Below, piece by piece: positions 48,595 to 57,699 of a stretch of DNA of 64,000 bases. The notes under the pieces were generated by a model. That model saw only the letters and a list, made by a program, of their open reading frames with translations. It was not told the DNA's origin and did not search any database. The position numbers were made by a program, and so were the translations under genes. Every line of letters starts with the position of its first letter. The first letter of the stretch is position 1. The DNA comes from Mesostigma viride (taxonomy: Eukaryota > Streptophyta > Mesostigmatophyceae > Mesostigmatales > Mesostigmataceae): contig RPFO01000579.1 in NCBI GenBank assembly GCA_009746045.1, positions 1,422,564-1,486,563 on the forward strand, read 5' to 3'.

Positions 48595-50775
48595 CGCTAC
48601 CGGCTGGCACACGTTTTCAGTGAATTTTGGGCTCCAGATTTAACTGCAACGTGCGGTTTGAGGCAGGGGAAAACATGCGTGGACGATAGGAATTATAGCA
48701 CCGGCGGGCTTCCAAGTGCCGGACGGCAGGCGGTACCACCATTCCGTGGCAGCTTGGCCCAGTTTGCTTCCGGCTGGCACACGTTTTCAGTGAATTTTGG
48801 GCTCCAGATTTAAATGCAACGTGCGGTTTGAGGCAGGGGAAAACATGCGTGGGCGATAGGAATTATAGCACCGGCGGGCTTCCAAGTGCCGGACGGCAGG
48901 CGGTACCACCATTCCGTGGCAGCTTGGCCCAGTTTGCTACCGGCTGGCACACGTTTGCAGTGAATTTTGGGCTCCAGATTTAACTGCAACGTGCGGTTTG
49001 AGGCAGGGGAAAACATGCGTGGACGATAGGAATTATAGCACCGGCGGGCTTCCAAGTGCCGGACGGCAGGCGGTACCACCATTCCGTGGCAGCTTGGCCC
49101 AGTTTGCTACCGGCTGGCACACGTTTTCAGTGAATTTTGGGCTCCAGATTTAACTGCAACGTGCGGTTTGAGGCAGGGGAAAACATGCGTGGACGATAGG
49201 AATTATAGCACCGGCGGGCTTCCAAGTGCCGGACGGCAGGCGGTACCACCATTCCGTGGCAGCTTGGCCCAGTTTGCTACCGGCTGGCACACGTTTTCAG
49301 TGAATTTTGGGCTCCAGATTTAACTGCAACGTGCGGTTTGAGGCAGGGGAAAACATGCGTGGACGATAGGAATTATAGCACCGGCGGGCTTCCAAGTGCC
49401 GGACGGCAGGCGGTACCACCATTCCGTGGCAGCTTGGCCCAGTTTGCTACCGGCTGGCACACGTTTTCAGTGAATTTTGGGCTCCAGATTTAACTGCAAC
49501 GTGCGGTTTGAGGCAGGGGAAAACATGCGTGGACGATAGGAATTATAGCACCGGCGGGCTTCCAAGTGCCGGACGGCAGGCGGTACCACCATTCCGTGGC
49601 AGCTTGGCCCAGTTTGCTACCGGCTGGCACACGTTTTCAGTGAATTTTGGGCTCCAGATTTAAATGCAACGTGCGGTTTGAGGCAGGGGAAAACATGCGT
49701 GGACGATAGGAATTATAGCACCGGCGGGCTTCCAAGTGCCGGACGGCAGGCGGTACCACCATTCCGTGGCAGCTTGGCCCAGTTTGCTACCGGCTGGCAC
49801 ACGTTTTCAGTGAATTTTGGGCTCCAGATTTAACTGCAACGTGCGGTTTGAGGCAGGGGAAAACATGCGTGGACGATAGGAATTATAGCACCGGCGGGCT
49901 TCCAAGTGCCGGACGGCAGGCGGTACCACCATTCCGTGGCAGCTTGGCCCAGTTTGCTACCGGCTGGCACACGTTTTCAGTGAATTTTGGGCTCCAGATT
50001 TAACTGCAACGTGCGGTTTGAGGCAGGGGAAAACATGCGTGGACGATAGGAATTATAGCACCGGCGGGCTTCCAAGTGCCGGACGGCAGGCGGTACCACC
50101 ATTCCGTGGCAGCTTGGCCCAGTTTGCTACCGGCTGGCACACGTTTTCAGTGAATTTTGGGCTCCAGATTTAACTGCAACGTGCGGTTTGAGGCAGGGGA
50201 AAACATGCGTGGACGATAGGAATTATAGCACCGGCGGGCTTCCAAGTGCCGGACGGCAGGCGGTACCACCATTCCGTGGCAGCTTGGCCCAGTTTGCTAC
50301 CGGCTGGCACACGTTTTCAGTGAATTTTGGGCTCCAGATTTAACTGCAACGTGCGGTTTGAGGCAGGGGAAAACATGCGTGGACGATAGGAATTATAGCA
50401 CCGGCGGGCTTCCAAGTGCCGGACGGCAGGCGGTACCACCATTCCGTGGCAGCTTGGCCCAGTTTGCTACCGGCTGGCACACGTTTTCAGTGAATTTTGG
50501 GCTCCAGATTTAACTGCAACGTGCGGTTTGAGGCAGGGGAAAACATGCGTGGACGATAGGAATTATAGCACCGGCGGGCTTCCAAGTGCCGGACGGCAGG
50601 CGGTACCACCATTCCGTGGCAGCTTGGCCCAGTTTGCTACCGGCTGGCACACGTTTTCAGTGAATTTTGGGCTCCAGATTTAACTGCAACGTGCGGTTTG
50701 AGGCAGGGGAAAACATGCGTGGACGATAGGAATTATAGCACCGGCGGGCTTCCAAGTGCCGGACGGCAGGCGGTA
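48595..50775. repeat. 170-bp satellite array, about 12.8 units
   Basis: CGGCTGGCAC recurs at 48601, 48771, 48941, then every 170 bp up to 50641. Units are nearly identical, with a few single-base variants. The last unit ends at about 50775. A nucleosome-sized monomer with such homogeneity suggests recent amplification. Open frames in it are artefacts. Confidence 0.98.
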
Positions 50776-51240
50776 GCGCGACCGCAGCGCGTTGGGGGGC
50801 TGCCGCCCCCCAAACCCCCCGCGTGGGGGGCTCCGCCCCCCACCCCCCCCCGCCCCCCCCCTCGGTGGCTGCCACGCCTGCCCTGATTGTTCATGGACGA
50901 CCCACGACCCCCTTCGCCCAACGGCTCCCCCGCTCCCCGGTTGGCACCTCGGCGGTCCTCTCGGCTTGCGGCTACAAAACCCTAAGGTGACCCCATTTTC
51001 CATACGGACCTACTTGCCATGCCATGCCGGGCTGCCACGTGGCATCATTGTTGCTACACGATACTTGCATGAGATACAATGATACCATATATTGGCGTGG
51101 TACTATGATTGAACTAAATTCATATAGTCTGTACTAGAACGAACTACGTGAAAGTACGCCCAGTATATCCTCGTCACATCTGTACTATCAGCTACTAAAA
51201 TATGCTAACCAATCTTGCGTTGTATTATATTATAGCAACT
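50776..51240. other. GC-rich low-complexity junction and spacer
   Basis: Runs of G and C with short hairpins (GGGGGGCTGCCGCCCCCC and GTGGGGGGCTCCGCCCCCC at 50800-50850), then an AT-rich stretch from 51050. No gene seen. This is where repeat-rich DNA gives way to the compact gene block. Confidence 0.5.
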
Positions 51241-51439
51241 TTCTAGTACTTTGGACTAAGTCTGCGTGCCGTGTACTACGTGGAATTAGATGGGAGTGAC
51301 GTGGCACGCTCCCAGCCACGTGGCAGTCTATACACCTTCGTGGGAGACTACCGCGTGGCGCTTGTGGCGCGGCCCACCCTACAGACAGTCGACACGTGGC
51401 ATGGCGTCGCGCCAGTCCCGTGGGAGCGTCGCGCCGCAC

Positions 51440-51478
51440 GGAATATTCCCCGGAATATGCCGTCGGATGGAATATTCC
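51440..51478 (+). promoter_or_regulatory. Two GGAATATTCC palindromes upstream of the F-box-like gene
   Basis: GGAATATTCC at 51440-51449 and 51469-51478, about 100-140 bp before the start codon at 51579. The pattern GAAnnTTC matches a heat-shock-element unit; four more copies lie in the promoter at 53.56-53.76 kb. Confidence 0.6.
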
Positions 51479-51578
51479 ACGGAGATGCCGTCGGGTGGGG
51501 TACTAAGGTCCGGCCCCTCGCCAAGGTGGGCACTTCTCGCCTGCTCCCACACAACCCCTAGCACCAAAGCAAGAATCC

Positions 51579-52187
51579 ATGGCCGCTGCATCGTTCAACA
51601 GCCTGCCAGCAGAAATTGCGCACAATATCGTGCGCTTGGCATGGCCCTATGGGTGTGGTGTCGACAAGGCCATGCAGCAGGTGTGGGATGGTGTCAAAGG
51701 GGAAAAGGAGAACCTTGTGAATGATCTGAGGCAGATGCTGATGAATGAGTGCGTCGCACGCCTCGATCACGGGGTTAGGCAGAACCCCATCCTCGAGAAC
51801 CACCACGGCCCTGAGTTGCACGATATCATCAAGTCGCTCTCCGTGGCCACGCTGCCACTAAACGAGTCGCTCATCTTTGAGCGCGAGTGCACCAGGAAGC
51901 ACGAGATGGAGTGGGTCTACACACATTTCGTTGAGGAACTCCTGCGGTCCATGGACTTGCAGCCCTGTGAGGGAGCAAGGGCCGCCAAGGACGACTTCAT
52001 TGCCTCCCTGCCCTCCCCCGACAACCAGTTCACGCCGGAAGCGCGCGCCTTGCAGCTTCTCCACTGCATCCGCGATGCCTACGTGGCCGCCGGCCTCCTG
52101 GAGTTTGGCGGGCTCAGCTTCCATCTGGCCAATCTGTGCGTGGGGAGCTGCCTGAAGCAGTTTGTCGTGTATGTCATGTGGGCATGA
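51579..52187 (+). CDS. F-box-like protein
   Basis: 202 residues, single exon. The N-terminal segment FNSLPAEIAHNIVRLAW (about 6-22) resembles the start of an F-box (LPxEI...I), which binds Skp1 in ubiquitin ligases. The rest is helical and unrecognised, with no LRR, ankyrin or kelch repeats. Amino-terminal F-box proteins are common in giant viruses such as pandoraviruses and mimiviruses. A 7-bp stem hairpin follows 25 bp after the stop. The start at 51579 is the only sensible ATG, directly after promoter-like sequence. Confidence 0.6.
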   Translation: MAAASFNSLPAEIAHNIVRLAWPYGCGVDKAMQQVWDGVKGEKENLVNDLRQMLMNECVARLDHGVRQNPILENHHGPELHDIIKSLSVATLPLNESLIFERECTRKHEMEWVYTHFVEELLRSMDLQPCEGARAAKDDFIASLPSPDNQFTPEARALQLLHCIRDAYVAAGLLEFGGLSFHLANLCVGSCLKQFVVYVMWA

Positions 52188-52211
52188 TCCTCCTGGGAAA
52201 AGAGGACTTGG

Positions 52212-52232
52212 TGAATAGAAAGTGACTATTCA
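52212..52232 (+). terminator. Hairpin after the F-box-like gene
   Basis: TGAATAG and CTATTCA form a perfect 7-bp stem around a 7-base loop, 25 bp downstream of the stop codon. Palindromic 3' ends are known in several giant virus groups. Confidence 0.55.
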
Positions 52233-52294
52233 TGAATAACCAAAGCCCATTTCCTACCAACCTTGTTCCATCATCCAATGCACTAGGAAATAGA

Positions 52295-52490
52295 CCGGCG
52301 GCGCGGACTCGCGGAATATATAGTACAGTATGCTGGCGTCTGTCACCATGAGACAGGCAGACGACCGCATACAGTGCCGTGGGTGACGGGTGGCAGCAGG
52401 CAGTGGCGTGAGTGACAGGCGGCAGCAGGCAGTGGCGGGGGTGACGGGTGGCAGTAGGCAGTGGCGTGGGTGACAGGCGGCAGTGTTATT
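52295..52490. repeat. Conserved intergenic motif followed by about 30-bp GTGAC repeats
   Basis: CCGGCGGCGCGGACTCGCGG at 52295, then four units like GTGACGGGTGGCAGCAGGCA. The same motif followed by GTGAC/GGCGCC repeats occurs at 54668-55390. Confidence 0.75.
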
Positions 52491-52627
52491 CTATGGGCCT
52501 AGTTGCTATATGACTCATTGGAATAGTTCAAGTCCCATGCACATAAGGAAATGTCATTTCATTACAATAAGAATCATAAGGATTAGGCCATTGCTAGACC
52601 CCTTTGCAGGCACGCAGGCCTGGCTGT

Positions 52628-53422
52628 TTAGCGGTTGTACATGCGCAGGCAGGGCGTCTGGCGGCCCTCAAACCCAGTGCAATCGTCTTTCACACGCAGA
52701 GTGTCCCCGCGCAGGGGGAACTTCACACCAGAGGTGCAAGTCCACACGTGGGTGAGCAGAGTGCAGTCCGCCTTGTGGATCTTCCAGTGCGCAACCTGGC
52801 ACTCGCGGGAGCAGTACCGCGCATCCTGGCAGCTGGCGCACCTGCGCTTCACCTCGCTCTTGCCCTTCTTCTCACACCCCGGCGCAGCACAGAAACCGCG
52901 AACCGACTCGGGGAAAGGACCAATGGGGCTGTCCAAAATGGGCGTGCGCACTGCGATCACCACCTTCTCGCAGGGGCGGGTATAGGGAAACGCCGTCCTC
53001 GCAACGATCTTGTCCGCGTCCTTGGGCACGCGGAAGGACAGGCCAATCCTGGTAACCAGGTCGATGAACCCGTCGTCCTCCTTCTTCTCGCGAAGGAGGA
53101 CGCACAGAAGCATGAACTCGCTCTCAGGGCGAATGTGGGACAGGATCTGACTGCGAACGCAGTACTTCCTGCTGATCGCAGTGCGTACGTCAATGAATTC
53201 AAACTCCAACTGGCGATCCAGAGCCGTAAAGGAGTCGAAACGAACCAGCACGCAAAAGGGGGTTTTCAACTTCTTTTCCCACTCATTCACGCAGCTGTAC
53301 AAATTGCTGGAGTTTTCCATGGCCTTGCGCACCACCAAGCGGTACCAGCCCCCGCACAACTCCGCGAACAGGTCGGAGTGATCCTGAGGGAGCTCATTGG
53401 CAATCAGAGGGGTGGAATCCAT
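52628..53422 (-). CDS. MYND zinc-finger protein
   Basis: 264 residues, single exon. Residues 178-220 form a MYND finger: C-x4-C (FCAAPGC), CASCQDARYCSRECQ, then HWKIHKADC. MYND fingers bind proline-rich peptides and are frequent in giant-virus gene sets. The N-terminal 170 residues have no recognised domain; they include a predicted globular region with WYRLVVRKAM and LLREKKEDDGFIDLV. Transcribed away from the RING-like gene at 53928, with a shared 505-bp promoter region rich in heat-shock-like palindromes. Start at 53420-53422 is the first ATG after that region. Confidence 0.8.
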   Translation of the reverse strand: MDSTPLIANELPQDHSDLFAELCGGWYRLVVRKAMENSSNLYSCVNEWEKKLKTPFCVLVRFDSFTALDRQLEFEFIDVRTAISRKYCVRSQILSHIRPESEFMLLCVLLREKKEDDGFIDLVTRIGLSFRVPKDADKIVARTAFPYTRPCEKVVIAVRTPILDSPIGPFPESVRGFCAAPGCEKKGKSEVKRRCASCQDARYCSRECQVAHWKIHKADCTLLTHVWTCTSGVKFPLRGDTLRVKDDCTGFEGRQTPCLRMYNR

Positions 53423-53559
53423 AGCGGCTGACAGTCTGTGCGTGCTCGTGCGGATTGGCGTGGTTTGGCTGCCAAACTCGCCCTCCTCCGCTTATGTGCC
53501 CGCACCCCGCCCGCCCCGCCCAATAGTCCCGTGCCACGCGGCAGGTCCGGATTGGTGGG

Positions 53560-53870
53560 ACGGAATATTCCCACGGAATATCCGCGGAGCGCCGCGCCTT
53601 CCAGAAGGGCGCCGCGCCGGGAATATTCCCACGGATATCCCGTGGAAGCGCCGCGCCTTCTAGAAGGGCGCCGCGCCGGGAATATTCCCACGGATATTCC
53701 GTGCGAGCGCCGCGCCGCTGCCACGTGGCATCATCCCGTTGGTTCGCTTGGAATATTCGTGGGAATATGCCGCCGCGCCGCGCCTGCATGACACGCGGCG
53801 GAGTCCCATTGGACTGTCGTGGGTGTCGCGCGCTTCGCGCGGGCCTCGGCAGGGATAAAAGGCGGAGGCG
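53560..53870. promoter_or_regulatory. Divergent promoter with heat-shock-element-like palindromes
   Basis: GGAATATTCC at 53562, 53620 and 53679, GGAATATTCG at 53750, and tail-to-tail TTCCAGAA (53599) and TTCTAGAA (53658), within repeating 58-60-bp GC-rich units. CCACGTGGCATCAT at 53720 includes a G-box and is also found at 51036. GATAAAAG at 53853 is a possible TATA box for the plus-strand gene. Confidence 0.65.
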
Positions 53871-53927
53871 GGCGTTTGGGGGTCCCAATCCGCCCAGCAC
53901 CACTCAAAACCAACTCCTCTCACTGCA

Positions 53928-54596
53928 ATGGAGCCCTCCCGCGATAAGCCGGCTATGGCGGCAACGGATGTCCCTCCTGCCAAGCGCCACCCGCCTGCAA
54001 ACGGCAATGGCGAGCAGTCCCCCGCCATGAAGGTGTACCTGAAACAGCGGGACACCGAGGACAAGGTGGCAAAGTTCCTGGGGGCTGTGAAAACCAAGCA
54101 GGGGCACGCAAACACGCACGAATTCGATGAGAAGTACAAGCGGGACGCGCACATGCACGATATCCAAGTGCTGCCGGGCGGCGAGATTTTCTGCGAGAAT
54201 GCCGCATCGGTGGGCGCCTTCCTCTGCGATTCGGGCGTTTTTGGGAAGAGCGCGCGCGCAGAACCGCCTGCACAGAACAGGGCTGGCAGTGTGCGGGGGC
54301 CTGTTACTTGCGGCGTGTGCAAGAAGCACACCGATTTCCTGCTGGATCCGCAGCAGGATGCCAGCGGAGGGGAGGACCCTCAGGAGCATATCCATATCCA
54401 CGGTGTGTGTGTGGATTGCGCTGTGCAGACCATAGAAAAGAGCGGCAAGCGCGGCATGTGGTGCCCCTTGTGCGCTGCGGACCCTTTGATCGAAGTGCTG
54501 ATCGATTTGGGCCGCGCAAAACACCTTTCGGAGGCCCCGTACTTTGTGTACAGCCCCGAGAAGAGCCTGCTGGCTGCTGCTTATGAGGATATGTGA
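53928..54596 (+). CDS. RING-like zinc-finger protein
   Basis: 222 residues, single exon. Residues 128-182 carry the spacing of a RING-like finger: CGVC, then HIHGVCVDC, then CPLC, which could bind an E2 enzyme. The N-terminal part is basic and Pro-rich, with a helical segment (about 34-60). No transmembrane segment. AATAAA at about 54611 may be the poly(A) signal. The insertion between first and second zinc pairs (about 25 residues) is longer than in canonical RING domains, so a divergent or U-box-like finger is possible. Confidence 0.65.
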   Translation: MEPSRDKPAMAATDVPPAKRHPPANGNGEQSPAMKVYLKQRDTEDKVAKFLGAVKTKQGHANTHEFDEKYKRDAHMHDIQVLPGGEIFCENAASVGAFLCDSGVFGKSARAEPPAQNRAGSVRGPVTCGVCKKHTDFLLDPQQDASGGEDPQEHIHIHGVCVDCAVQTIEKSGKRGMWCPLCAADPLIEVLIDLGRAKHLSEAPYFVYSPEKSLLAAAYEDM

Positions 54597-54667
54597 ATGG
54601 TGCAGTACTAATAAAGCTTGGATTGTTTTCCTTATAAAGTCCCCACAATGAGCCCCACATAGATAGC

Positions 54668-55400
54668 CCGGCGGCGCGGACTCGCGGACTTAGACAGACC
54701 CGGCGGGATGCGCGAGCCGACAGGCGCCGGATCGGACAGGCGGCGGGCTGACAGGCGCTGGTTCCGGCAGGTGTCAGACGCCAGCCACCACTTTCGTGGG
54801 TGACGGGCGCCAGCAGCAACTCGCATGGGTGACGGGCGCCAGCAGCAACTCGCGTGGGTGGCAGGCGGCAGTAGTCAATCCTGCACGGGACTGCGCGGGC
54901 CGACAGGCGCCGGTTCTGACAGGGTACAGGCGCCAGTGGCAATTCCCGTGGGTGACCGCCGCCAGCTGCCAGTGCCACGTGTGACAGGGGACAGTAGTCA
55001 ACCTTGCATGGGACGGCGCGGGCCGACAGGCGCCGGTTCTGGCAGGTGGCAGGCGCCAGTTGCAAGCCCCATGGGTGACAGGTGCCAGTAACCAGCACTG
55101 CACGGGACTGCGTGGGCCGACAGGCGCCGGATCCGGCACGTGACAGCCGCCAGCTGCAAGTCTCGTGAGTGACCGCCGCCAGCTGCAAGTCCCGTGAGTG
55201 ACCGCCGCCAGCTGCCGCTGCCACGCGTGACAGGTGCTAGTAGTCAGCCCTGCACGGGACTGCGCGGGCCGACAGGCGCCGGTTCTGGCACGCGACAGAC
55301 GCTCGAAGTAAGTGCCATCGGTGACAGGCGGCAGTAGTCACCGGGCACGGGACTGCGCGGGCCGGCAGGCGCCGGATCTGACACGTGACAGACGCCCGTG
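54668..55400. repeat. Conserved intergenic motif with GACAGGCGCC-type repeats
   Basis: Begins with CCGGCGGCGCGGACTCGCGG, then many interspersed copies of GGGTGACAGGCGCCAG and GGGACTGCGCGGGCCGACAG (for example 54890, 55010, 55100, 55256, 55345). Open frames through it on both strands are low-complexity artefacts. Confidence 0.8.
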
Positions 55401-55494
55401 GACCCTCAACGCCCCGCGGGCCGAATCCGGGTCGAGTAAGTGCCGAGTCGGCGCGCGGACGCCGGAAAGCGGACGCACACCGCCGGGCGGGGCG

Positions 55495-56385
55495 GGCGAA
55501 CGGTTCGGGCGAACGGTTCGGGCGAACGGTTCGGGCTATCCCCCACGACACTCGACGAATCCCACGGAAAATGAAAAGTTTGAAAAGTTCGGGCTATCCT
55601 GTTCGCCCGAACTTTTCGCGATAGCCCGAACTTTTCAAAACCTCCCACGGGAAAACCAAAAGTTTTGAAAAGTTTTGGCCCTGAGTCCCACGGCAAATGA
55701 AAAGTTTGAAAAGTTCGGGCGAAGGTTCGGGCGAACGAAAAATAGCACGAACCGCCAACTTAGTCCCCACCGGACGGGGTGCACTGCACTTTCGTATATA
55801 CTCTTCCTTCCTTTCCTAACACATAAAATATTGCACATGCTTCCTAACACATATTATTTGAACACACTTCCTAACACATATTATTTACCACTACACACTA
55901 CCCTGTATACAGCCATACCCATAATAATATGTGTTAGCAACCCTACCTATATTTTATGTGTTAGCAACCATACCCATAATAATATGTGTTAGCAACCCTA
56001 CCTATATTTTATGTGTTAGCAACCATACCCATAATAATATGTGTTAGCAACCCTACCTATATTTTATGTGTTAGCAAACCAACACAAAGGATATACACAC
56101 CCCTACCCGTGCACACCCCCGCCAGTGGGAACTAAGTTGGCGGTTCGGGCGATTCTGCGTTCGCCCGAACCATAGCCCGAACTTTTCAAACTTTTCATTT
56201 GCCGTGGGAATCAGAGCCAAAACTTTTCAAAACTTTTCGTTTTCGCGTGGGAGGCTCTGAAAAGTTCGGGCTATCCTGAAAAGTTCGGGCTATCCTGTTC
56301 GCCCGAACTTTTCAAACTTTTCGTTTGCCGTGGGAGACGGCCAGTGCCGTGGGGGACAGCCCGAACCGCTCCGGCGCGGGGCCGG
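55495..56385. repeat. Near-palindrome: about 280-bp inverted arms around an AT-rich centre
   Basis: The complement of 55495-55785 aligns along its length with 56110-56385, sharing for example GGACTAAGTTGGCGGTTC / GAACTAAGTTGGCGGTTC, ACTTTTCAAACTTTTCATTT and CCAAAACTTTTCAAAACTTT. The centre (55800-56100) holds AACACATA(A/T) words on the left and TATGTGTTAGCAA words on the right, so the inversion continues inward. GTTCGCCCGAAC-type hairpins occur within the arms. Confidence 0.9.
55905..56085. repeat. 55-bp tandem repeat at the centre of the palindrome
   Basis: ACCCATAATAATATGTGTTAGCAA followed by CCCTACCTATATTTTATGTG, repeated about 2.7 times. Confidence 0.85.
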
Positions 56386-56480
56386 GGACGGGACGGGGAG
56401 GGGGACACAAGCCGCGGGGCCGCGATCCAACACACAAGCGCGCACGCAGAGACGGACCGACCCAAGAAAATTTATTAACA

Positions 56481-56498
56481 ATATACGGATCCGTATAT
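56481..56498 (-). terminator. 18-bp perfect palindrome after the Rieske gene
   Basis: ATATACGGATCCGTATAT lies about 63 bp beyond the stop codon on the minus strand, followed by AATAAA (complement of TTTATT at 56470-56475). Likely a 3'-end signal. Confidence 0.6.
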
Positions 56499-56561
56499 AC
56501 GAGTCAACACACACACCACCACCCGCGGGCGGAGGGGCTCGAAGAAGGGCGCGTCCAAAAC

Positions 56562-57587
56562 TTAGGCAAAGGGCTCCGGGCACATGATCCCGTAGACCTT
56601 CTTCATCCGGTCCCTGTACAACTTCACGAACGCGTCGCCCATCGTCAGGCGATTGCGCCACCAATCCTCCGTCACCACGTTCGCGACGATGTCGTCGTCC
56701 TCCTTCAGCGGCAGAACGTTGATCAGCCAGAACAGGAAGTCCCACGCGGGGTCCGTCAGGATGTTGCGGGACACCCGGCACGTGACGAGGGACTCGTCGG
56801 ACTCGTAGGGCTGCACGCTGAACCACAAGACGAATGCGGGCTTCTCGTGTCCGGAAATCCAGAATCGCAGGCTCGCGGTATACGGGAGGAAGAACTCGTT
56901 CTCGACCGTCACCGACATCGACCCTTTCGGAGGCGCCTTCGCGTCCCGGCCCTCCTTCGGCATGAGGCCCAGCAGCACGCGGCCCACGGACTCGGCCGCC
57001 ACCGGGTAGCTGTACACGCTCTTTCCCGTAAAGAGACCGCCCGTCTCCGTCGTGACGTCGGCGCCCTTCACGTCCACGATCTTCACCTTGTGGACGTGCT
57101 GGAGGTGCACGTGGTCCAACAGGTTCTCCATGACGATCATCGGGTGCCCGCGGATGCGCGTCGGGTACGAAAACGTCCGGTACCCGTCCTCGGTGAACTC
57201 CGGCATCGTCGGCGGAGACGACTCTCCGTCGCCCATGCCGGCGTTCACCCAGACCAGGTCCGCATCCTCCTTCGTGTCGAGGTAGTTGTCCCCGTTGTTC
57301 TCCTTGCCCCAGTACATCCCGTGGTACGCGCAACGGATGCACCCGTCATCCACCTTGCAATTGTGGGACAGACGCGCCCCGCGGTGGGGACACACGTTCC
57401 GCACGGCGAGCGTCTCGTCCCGCTGGCGGTGGTTGTACAGCAGGATCTCCTCATTGTACAGCTTCGTGACCTTGGGCTCGCGAGACTTGCGCCCGACGCA
57501 CACCCACTTGTCGGGGACCTCGTGGGCCGCGACCAACGGTCGAGCCGGCCTCGGCGCCCCCACGCGAAAGTGCACTGCGGTCGCCAT
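56562..57587 (-). CDS. Rieske [2Fe-2S] aromatic-ring oxygenase-like protein
   Basis: 341 residues. The Rieske centre is CPHRG (Cys 66, His 68) and CAYHGMYW (Cys 86, His 89). The mononuclear iron site fits ENLLDHVHLQH (about 154-164). This layout matches the alpha-subunit or VanA/pheophorbide-oxygenase-like branch, which passes electrons from the cluster to a ferrous iron that activates oxygen. No chloroplast transit peptide or clear transmembrane helix is seen, unlike plastid pheophorbide a oxygenase. The open frame continues upstream to 58109, but that part belongs to the next gene; the ATG at 57587 follows a promoter-like repeat (57637-57681). Substrate unknown. Confidence 0.85.
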   Translation of the reverse strand: MATAVHFRVGAPRPARPLVAAHEVPDKWVCVGRKSREPKVTKLYNEEILLYNHRQRDETLAVRNVCPHRGARLSHNCKVDDGCIRCAYHGMYWGKENNGDNYLDTKEDADLVWVNAGMGDGESSPPTMPEFTEDGYRTFSYPTRIRGHPMIVMENLLDHVHLQHVHKVKIVDVKGADVTTETGGLFTGKSVYSYPVAAESVGRVLLGLMPKEGRDAKAPPKGSMSVTVENEFFLPYTASLRFWISGHEKPAFVLWFSVQPYESDESLVTCRVSRNILTDPAWDFLFWLINVLPLKEDDDIVANVVTEDWWRNRLTMGDAFVKLYRDRMKKVYGIMCPEPFA

Positions 57588-57636
57588 CGGTTGCTGTTTG
57601 CGGAGAAATTGTCGAGGGCCTTTTAAGCGATCGGCG

Positions 57637-57681
57637 AACCGACACGATCTCGGCGGACCAATCAGAGAGAAGTATGTCGGA
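57637..57681 (-). promoter_or_regulatory. Promoter repeat with CCAAT box upstream of the Rieske gene
   Basis: GAACCGACACGATCTCGGCG followed by GACCAATCAGAGAG and TATGTCGG is nearly identical to 59230-59275 upstream of the BRO-like gene. Here it sits between the Rieske start and the end of the ADP-ribosyltransferase-like gene. Confidence 0.65.
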
Positions 57682-57699
57682 CGCGCCAGCGCCGCCCGC

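Noticed and set aside
48595-50775. Possible CRISPR array
   Set aside because: The whole 170-bp unit repeats with no unique spacers; it is a satellite.
52604-53431. 275-residue plus-strand open frame
   Set aside because: It is antisense to the MYND protein, which has a clear zinc finger.
54304-55224. 306-residue minus-strand open frame
   Set aside because: It runs antisense to the RING-like gene and through GACAGGCGCC repeats; composition is repetitive.
56325-57626. 433-residue plus-strand open frame
   Set aside because: It is antisense to the Rieske oxygenase, with His/Val-rich composition and no domain.
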